Shown: in pieces, positions 60,463 through 64,000 of the stretch
How the letters are laid out: every line of letters starts with the position of its first letter
How positions within the stretch are numbered: position 1 is the stretch's first letter
NCBI GenBank assembly: GCA_035516155.1
Contig: DATJAP010000021.1
Span: 62,001 to 126,000, forward strand
Length of the DNA stretch: 64,000 bases
Source of the DNA: JAJYKN01 sp035516155
GTDB lineage: Bacteria > Nitrospirota > UBA9217
Direction of reading: 5' to 3'
Notes under the pieces: model-generated
Seen by the model: only the letters and a program-made list of their open reading frames with translations
The model's database searches: none
Told to the model about the DNA's origin: nothing
Position numbers and translations under genes: made by a program

Positions 60463-60816
60463 TGCGGCTCCGTATCAGCATGAGGCCCATCGCGCCCTAT
60501 GACAAAAAGGTCCTGTTTTATGTCGGTCATCCTGATCCTTTGACAATTCAGTGATACTCCCTTTTCCTTGACCGCCCCGAGGCTGCGGCTAACCTCCGCT
60601 ATGAGAAGGGATATATCATGGATGACCTAATTTTTTTTGCGAATCTCCCCGTCGATTGGTTGAGCATCTCGGCAAAGTTCCGAGCAATTGACAATAACGC
60701 TTACGGGATTGTTTATTTCATGCTCGACGGCCCGTGCAATTTCTCCCAGCGTGGGATCCCCTCAGGTTTGCGCACTGCGGCTGGCGAAACTCGATTATGC
60801 GTTGATCCCCTCAGCC
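60459..60816 (-). pseudogene. Decayed histidine kinase fragment
   Basis: In one minus-strand frame the stretch 60761-60459 reads GDPTLGEIARAVEHEINNPV and so on, a clear HisKA H-box with HEINNP, continuing as a second helix and then IHDISLLIAEVSRSLGAVKEK. The frame is broken by in-frame stops: TGA at 60764-60762, TAG at 60629-60627, and a TAA further upstream. No HATPase domain remains. It ends in TGA at 60459, overlapping the next kinase start. This accounts for the gap between mogA and that kinase. Confidence 0.7.
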
Positions 60817-60817
60817 C

Positions 60818-61321
60818 TTACCGGCTGCCGCATTCAGTGGGATCCCCTTTGATCTTTTCGATTGCATGAGAAAGCGCAGGGAGAACAACGGCAAGGTTCT
60901 CACGCACGGCCCTGGGGCTGCCGGGGAGGTTAACAATGAGAGTCTGTTTTCTGATGCCGGCCACGGCGCGGGATATCATGGCATTGGGCGTTTTCTTGTA
61001 GCTTTCGGCACGCATGGCTTCCGCCATTCCGGGGAGTTCCCGTTCTATGACCTCCCGCGTTGCTTCGGGTGTGACATCACGCGGCGCCACCCCGGTTCCC
61101 CCTGTAGTAAGAATGAGGTCTACATCCCCGGCGTCACAAAGTCTCTCAAGAACTTCAACAATGCGTGTTTTCTCGTCCGGCAGGATTTCATAATGAACTG
61201 CCGATGCGCCGATGGTGCCGATCATTTCACGAATCACGAGGCCGCTTTCGTCCACTCGTGCTCCAGTAGAACCTTTGTCGCTGAGCGTGATGATTGCTGC
61301 ACGGATCTCGGCAAGTGTCAT
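60818..61321 (-). CDS. mogA: Molybdopterin adenylyltransferase
   Basis: MogA adenylates molybdopterin before molybdenum insertion, in Moco synthesis. The 167 residues have the MoCF-binding motif TTGGTGVAPRDVTPEAT (about 75-91), LPGMAEAMR, and NLPGSPRAVRENL near the C-terminus, ending in the family tail KGDPTECG. The gene follows tldD on the same strand after 170 bases. MoaB is a close relative; length and motifs are compatible with either. Confidence 0.9.
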   Translation of the reverse strand: MTLAEIRAAIITLSDKGSTGARVDESGLVIREMIGTIGASAVHYEILPDEKTRIVEVLERLCDAGDVDLILTTGGTGVAPRDVTPEATREVIERELPGMAEAMRAESYKKTPNAMISRAVAGIRKQTLIVNLPGSPRAVRENLAVVLPALSHAIEKIKGDPTECGSR

Positions 61322-61492
61322 GATGTGTCCTTTTTGAAGTTTCTTGAGCAGCCGCTGAAGACTATGTGTTCACCTCAGCAGCCATCCCTCTTATATGCAG
61401 CGTCAGTACCAAAACGTATTCACAAGCGATAGCGATCCGATAATTTATGGCATATCTAGCAAGCGGTTCCTTGGTCCGTCATGAGATAAGGG

Positions 61493-62878
61493 TTAGGAGA
61501 CAACGCCACCCACCGTGATATAAGGGATCCGCAGTGAGGGCTGTGCATCACTCACCGGTGATCCCTGGCCGTCCTTCCCGCAAGTCCCGATTGAGAAACC
61601 AATGTCGGAGCCCACCCTGTCAATCGCTTCCAGGACTTGGGGGCCATTTCCTGTGAGCGTCGCACCACGGACCGGCTCTCCGATTTTCCCGTTTTCTATG
61701 AGGTATCCCTCGCTCACTTCAAACACAAAATCTCCGTTTACCGTATTCACCTGACCGCCGCCCATCTTGCGGACAAAAAGCCCGTTCTGCGTTTCACGCA
61801 GAATCTCATCGGCATCGGTTTCGCCCGGGATGATCATGGTGTTCGTCATACGCGGTATCGGGCGGTACTTGTAGGATTCACGTCTGCCGTTGCCTGTTGA
61901 ACGCGTCCCGTCCTTCATCGCTGCCAACTTATCGTACATAAATGTTTTCAGCACGCCTTTCTCAACCAGGATGGTATGTTCGGCATCAGTCCCCTCGTCA
62001 TCGAATCGGAAGGACCCGCGCTTGCCGGGAAGTGTGGCATCATCTACTACGGTCACGAGCGGTGACGCTATTCGTTCACCGATCCGTTTCGAATACACCG
62101 ATAAACCCGACTGGGCAAGATCAGCTTCGAGCCCATGTCCCACTGCCTCATGGATCATGGTTCCTCCGGCCTCCGAGGACAGGATGACCGGCATCCTCCC
62201 TGCAGGGGCCTTCCGTGCGGAGAGCATCATCACGGCCCGACGAGCTGCTGTTTCTGCCGCCGTATCGAGGGCATCCTGGTCGAACAGTTCCATCCCCGCA
62301 TTGCCGCCCACCGATTCATATCCAGTCTGGACAACATCCCCATCGGCAGCAACGACATGAACAAGCGCAGTCAGGTACAGACGCTCATCCTCCGCGATTC
62401 TTCCATCCGAAGAAGCTATCGTTACCCGTTGACGATGTTCACGATAAGTTACCAAGGCCTGTCTTATGCGCCTGTCAAACAAACGCGCGATCCGGTCCGC
62501 ATTGAGCGCCATTTGGACTTTATGGCTCGTATCAACCCCTTCCGGCTCTTTTATAATACGGTAATCCACCCGCGGCTTTATTTTGCATAAGTCGATCGTG
62601 GAGATGTTGGCTCCGCCTCCTGCCGCGTGTCTTACGGCGTCGGCTAGTTCAAGAAGCGATGAGGTCGTGAGGTCATTGGTGTATGCGTAAGCGGTGCGCT
62701 GTCCGAACAAGAGGCGGACGCCGGCACCGCAGTCGATACCGGAGACGACTTTTTCCATCCGGCTGTCTTCACAAATGAGGGAAAGCGGCGTGCTTCGTTC
62801 TACGAAGATATCAGCGTATTCTCCCCCGTTGCTGAGCGCTTTTTTCAAAACTTCCGCATAGTCAAGAGCAACGTCCAT
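61493..62878 (-). CDS. tldD: TldD metalloprotease
   Basis: TldD, as a heterodimer with TldE, cuts unfolded peptides and matures some microcins. The ATG at 62878 is chosen since GGGAG lies 5 bases upstream; the longer version to 62938 lacks a site. The 461 residues have the zinc motif HEAVGHGLEAD (about 240, the HExxxH type) and the family motif SSEAGGTMIHE just before it. The C-terminal half carries ATLTGNGPQVLEAID and GTCGKDGQGSPV. The partner tldE is not seen here. Confidence 0.93.
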   Translation of the reverse strand: MDVALDYAEVLKKALSNGGEYADIFVERSTPLSLICEDSRMEKVVSGIDCGAGVRLLFGQRTAYAYTNDLTTSSLLELADAVRHAAGGGANISTIDLCKIKPRVDYRIIKEPEGVDTSHKVQMALNADRIARLFDRRIRQALVTYREHRQRVTIASSDGRIAEDERLYLTALVHVVAADGDVVQTGYESVGGNAGMELFDQDALDTAAETAARRAVMMLSARKAPAGRMPVILSSEAGGTMIHEAVGHGLEADLAQSGLSVYSKRIGERIASPLVTVVDDATLPGKRGSFRFDDEGTDAEHTILVEKGVLKTFMYDKLAAMKDGTRSTGNGRRESYKYRPIPRMTNTMIIPGETDADEILRETQNGLFVRKMGGGQVNTVNGDFVFEVSEGYLIENGKIGEPVRGATLTGNGPQVLEAIDRVGSDIGFSIGTCGKDGQGSPVSDAQPSLRIPYITVGGVVS

Positions 62879-63061
62879 TTCATCTCCCGCCGAACCAACC
62901 CTAACTGATTCGCCTAATCTTTGCTTTTCGGCATTCACTGAACCGCTATCGAATCCTGCAGCTGATAAAAAGTTTTTCTATATTACCAAGGCTTGCAAGT
63001 TATTTCAATTTATATTTTTTAATCATGATGTATTCGCAGTACAATCTGTCTGCTTCCCTCG

Positions 63062-63390
63062 TGTTACGACGACGCAGGCTACGCTATCGGAACCATGAGA
63101 GAAGGCAATGAGACCCTCGAGATAGTCAGAGAGCCAGCGCCAGACGTTCTGTCTCTCGATATTATAATGAGAACGAATTGCTATCATGTCTGCACTGTCG
63201 CAAACAGAACCCTGATTTCAAAAAAGCCTTCGCAATTATTCTGGCCGTCAAAAGCCCGCTGGCTAAGGATGAGTTTGAACGCGGCTTTGGCGGCAATAAG
63301 GATATTGTCCGGCCCTTCAGCCCCCTGGTAATTTACGCCAATATATCCTTGCGGCGCAGCCACTTTCCGTCCTCACCCATAAGACAATAA
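63062..63390 (+). pseudogene. Decayed response-regulator receiver fragment
   Basis: Two adjacent plus-strand frames carry matching halves of a receiver domain. Frame one (63065-63165) reads YDDAGYAIGTMREGNETLEI then APDVLSLDI, the usual helix-strand around the phospho-acceptor. Frame two (about 63160-63390) reads NELLSCLHCRKQ, then FAIILAV and KDIVRPFSPLV, the alpha4-beta5 part with KPFSP changed to RPFSP. A frameshift near 63165 joins them, and the N-terminal acidic pair is missing. It lies in the gap between tldD and the sensor gene and accounts for most of it. Confidence 0.65.
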
Positions 63391-63513
63391 GCGACAGGAC
63401 ATTCCTGCCTCAGGGATCTTTCTTGTCCCGAAACGCGCTAGAACAACCTTTTTTTAATGATCCAACGCTTTGCTCAATGCGCTTCCGAAGACCGGCGGGC
63501 TTCCTTTTCCTCC

Positions 63514-63542
63514 TTGACTTCCATGCTGTTTTAGCTGTAAAT
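63514..63542 (+). promoter_or_regulatory. Promoter of the right-edge sensor gene, leaderless type
   Basis: TTGACT (63514-63519) is followed after 17 bases by GTAAAT (63537-63542), and the ATG at 63549 follows by 6 bases. A TAAATT -10 with an 18-base spacer is equally possible. There is no ribosome-binding site. Confidence 0.45.
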
Positions 63543-63548
63543 TACCCT

Positions 63549-64000
63549 ATGTTTCAACGTCTTATCCGCACGCTCCAGCAAAAGGAGTTTTTCACCCCCA
63601 CGAGATTTGTTTTTGTTCTCCTCGTTGTCCTATCGTTCATCATCATTCTTGGCCAGTTTTTTCAGCAATCCCTTCAGGAAGAGATGGCGAATCAGTTCAA
63701 TCAGCAGCAGCTGTTTCTCGCCCGTGAAGTGGCGATGAACATCGAAAGTTTCACCGACGACGTATACAAAAACCTCAAAGTCATATCACAGCTGCCGGAC
63801 ATTGACCGCATCAATGTTGACCCTCGGGTCCGGTCAGTGACCGAGTCGATAAACTTCAGCCTTCGAAACCTGGCACTGGTCTCAATCCGGGTGCTTGATC
63901 GCAATGGCATTCTTCTCTATGACAGTTCCTCGCCTGGACGGGAAAAGATGGACCTTTCGAAAACCGATTACTTTGCAAAAGCGCGAGTGCTTCCCAGGAA
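63549..64000 (+). CDS. N-terminal part of a membrane sensor protein, cut by the window edge
   Basis: The first 150 residues are visible, from ATG 63549 past the right edge. They comprise a short cytosolic start, a membrane helix (about 20-40, RFVFVLLVVLSFIIILGQF), and the beginning of a periplasmic dCACHE-like sensor domain (helix about 50-80, then DRINVDPRVRSVT, IRVLDRNGILLYDSS). That arrangement precedes histidine kinases, GGDEF or chemotaxis proteins; the output domain is out of view. A possible leaderless promoter is at 63514-63542. Confidence 0.8.
   Translation, partial: MFQRLIRTLQQKEFFTPTRFVFVLLVVLSFIIILGQFFQQSLQEEMANQFNQQQLFLAREVAMNIESFTDDVYKNLKVISQLPDIDRINVDPRVRSVTESINFSLRNLALVSIRVLDRNGILLYDSSSPGREKMDLSKTDYFAKARVLPR

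Noticed and set aside
1..64000. CRISPR array, insertion sequence, prophage or rRNA/tRNA genes
   Set aside because: I looked for spaced repeats, transposase motifs, integrase genes and tRNA cloverleaf patterns and found none convincing.

Overview
The window looks like the chromosome of a Gram-negative, free-living, respiring bacterium of medium GC. Three things suggest Nitrospirota or the Desulfobacterota (old Deltaproteobacteria): the gene order obg-proB-proA-nadD-rsfS-rlmH-lapAB-gpmI, futalosine-route menaquinone genes, and a type IV pilin next to a Myxococcus-like pilGHI ABC module. I lean towards Nitrospirota, but the sequence alone does not settle it. I found no rRNA, tRNA, CRISPR array, insertion sequence or prophage.

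Layout. 0-0.4 kb: the first codons of a Fur-box-controlled gene and a terminator. 0.4-10.1 kb (minus strand): a secreted LPP20-like protein, then the housekeeping run gpmI, a fused LapA-LapB, rlmH, rsfS, nadD, proA, a thioredoxin, proB and obg. 10.2-17 kb: a small membrane protein, an NtrC-type regulator and kinase followed by a prepilin peptidase (a PilR/PilS/PilD-like group), a coiled-coil protein and recG. 17.3-27 kb: one efflux operon (tetR, tolC, RND adaptor, RND pump, MacA-like adaptor, MacB-like ATPase and permease) with a TetR-type operator at its promoter. 27-31 kb (plus strand): PBP1A, a HAMP-GGDDF membrane protein and a lipoprotein. 31-34.6 kb (minus): pilA and pilHIG-like genes, with an elaborate pilA control region. 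34.6-41.6 kb (plus): mqnX, a giant membrane spermidine-synthase-like protein, a pilin-like lipoprotein, mqnE and mqnC.

41.9-46 kb: mtaB and miaB, a SAM hydrolase and a small cytochrome c. 45.9-50.4 kb: biotin operon bioB-bioW-bioF-fabG-like-bioD under a BirA-type operator. 50.4-55.2 kb: rrf2-ccoN-ccoO-ccoQ-ccoP-ccoG, a cbb3 oxidase with a one-heme CcoP. 55.3-56.4 kb: DUF4416 and DUF4388 proteins. 56.9-60.8 kb: a two-component cluster (sensor kinase, NtrC regulator, single-domain receiver) with a decayed kinase upstream. 60.8-64 kb: mogA, tldD, a decayed response regulator, and a sensor protein running off the right edge.

Recurring themes. Menaquinone synthesis, a cbb3 oxidase and small cytochromes point to a quinone-linked respiratory chain. 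Type IV pili are represented by pilA, pilD, pilGHI and probably pilSR, with a sigma-54 promoter at pilA joining the parts. Several genes have their start codon only 6-10 bases after a good -10 box, which suggests leaderless transcripts are common here.
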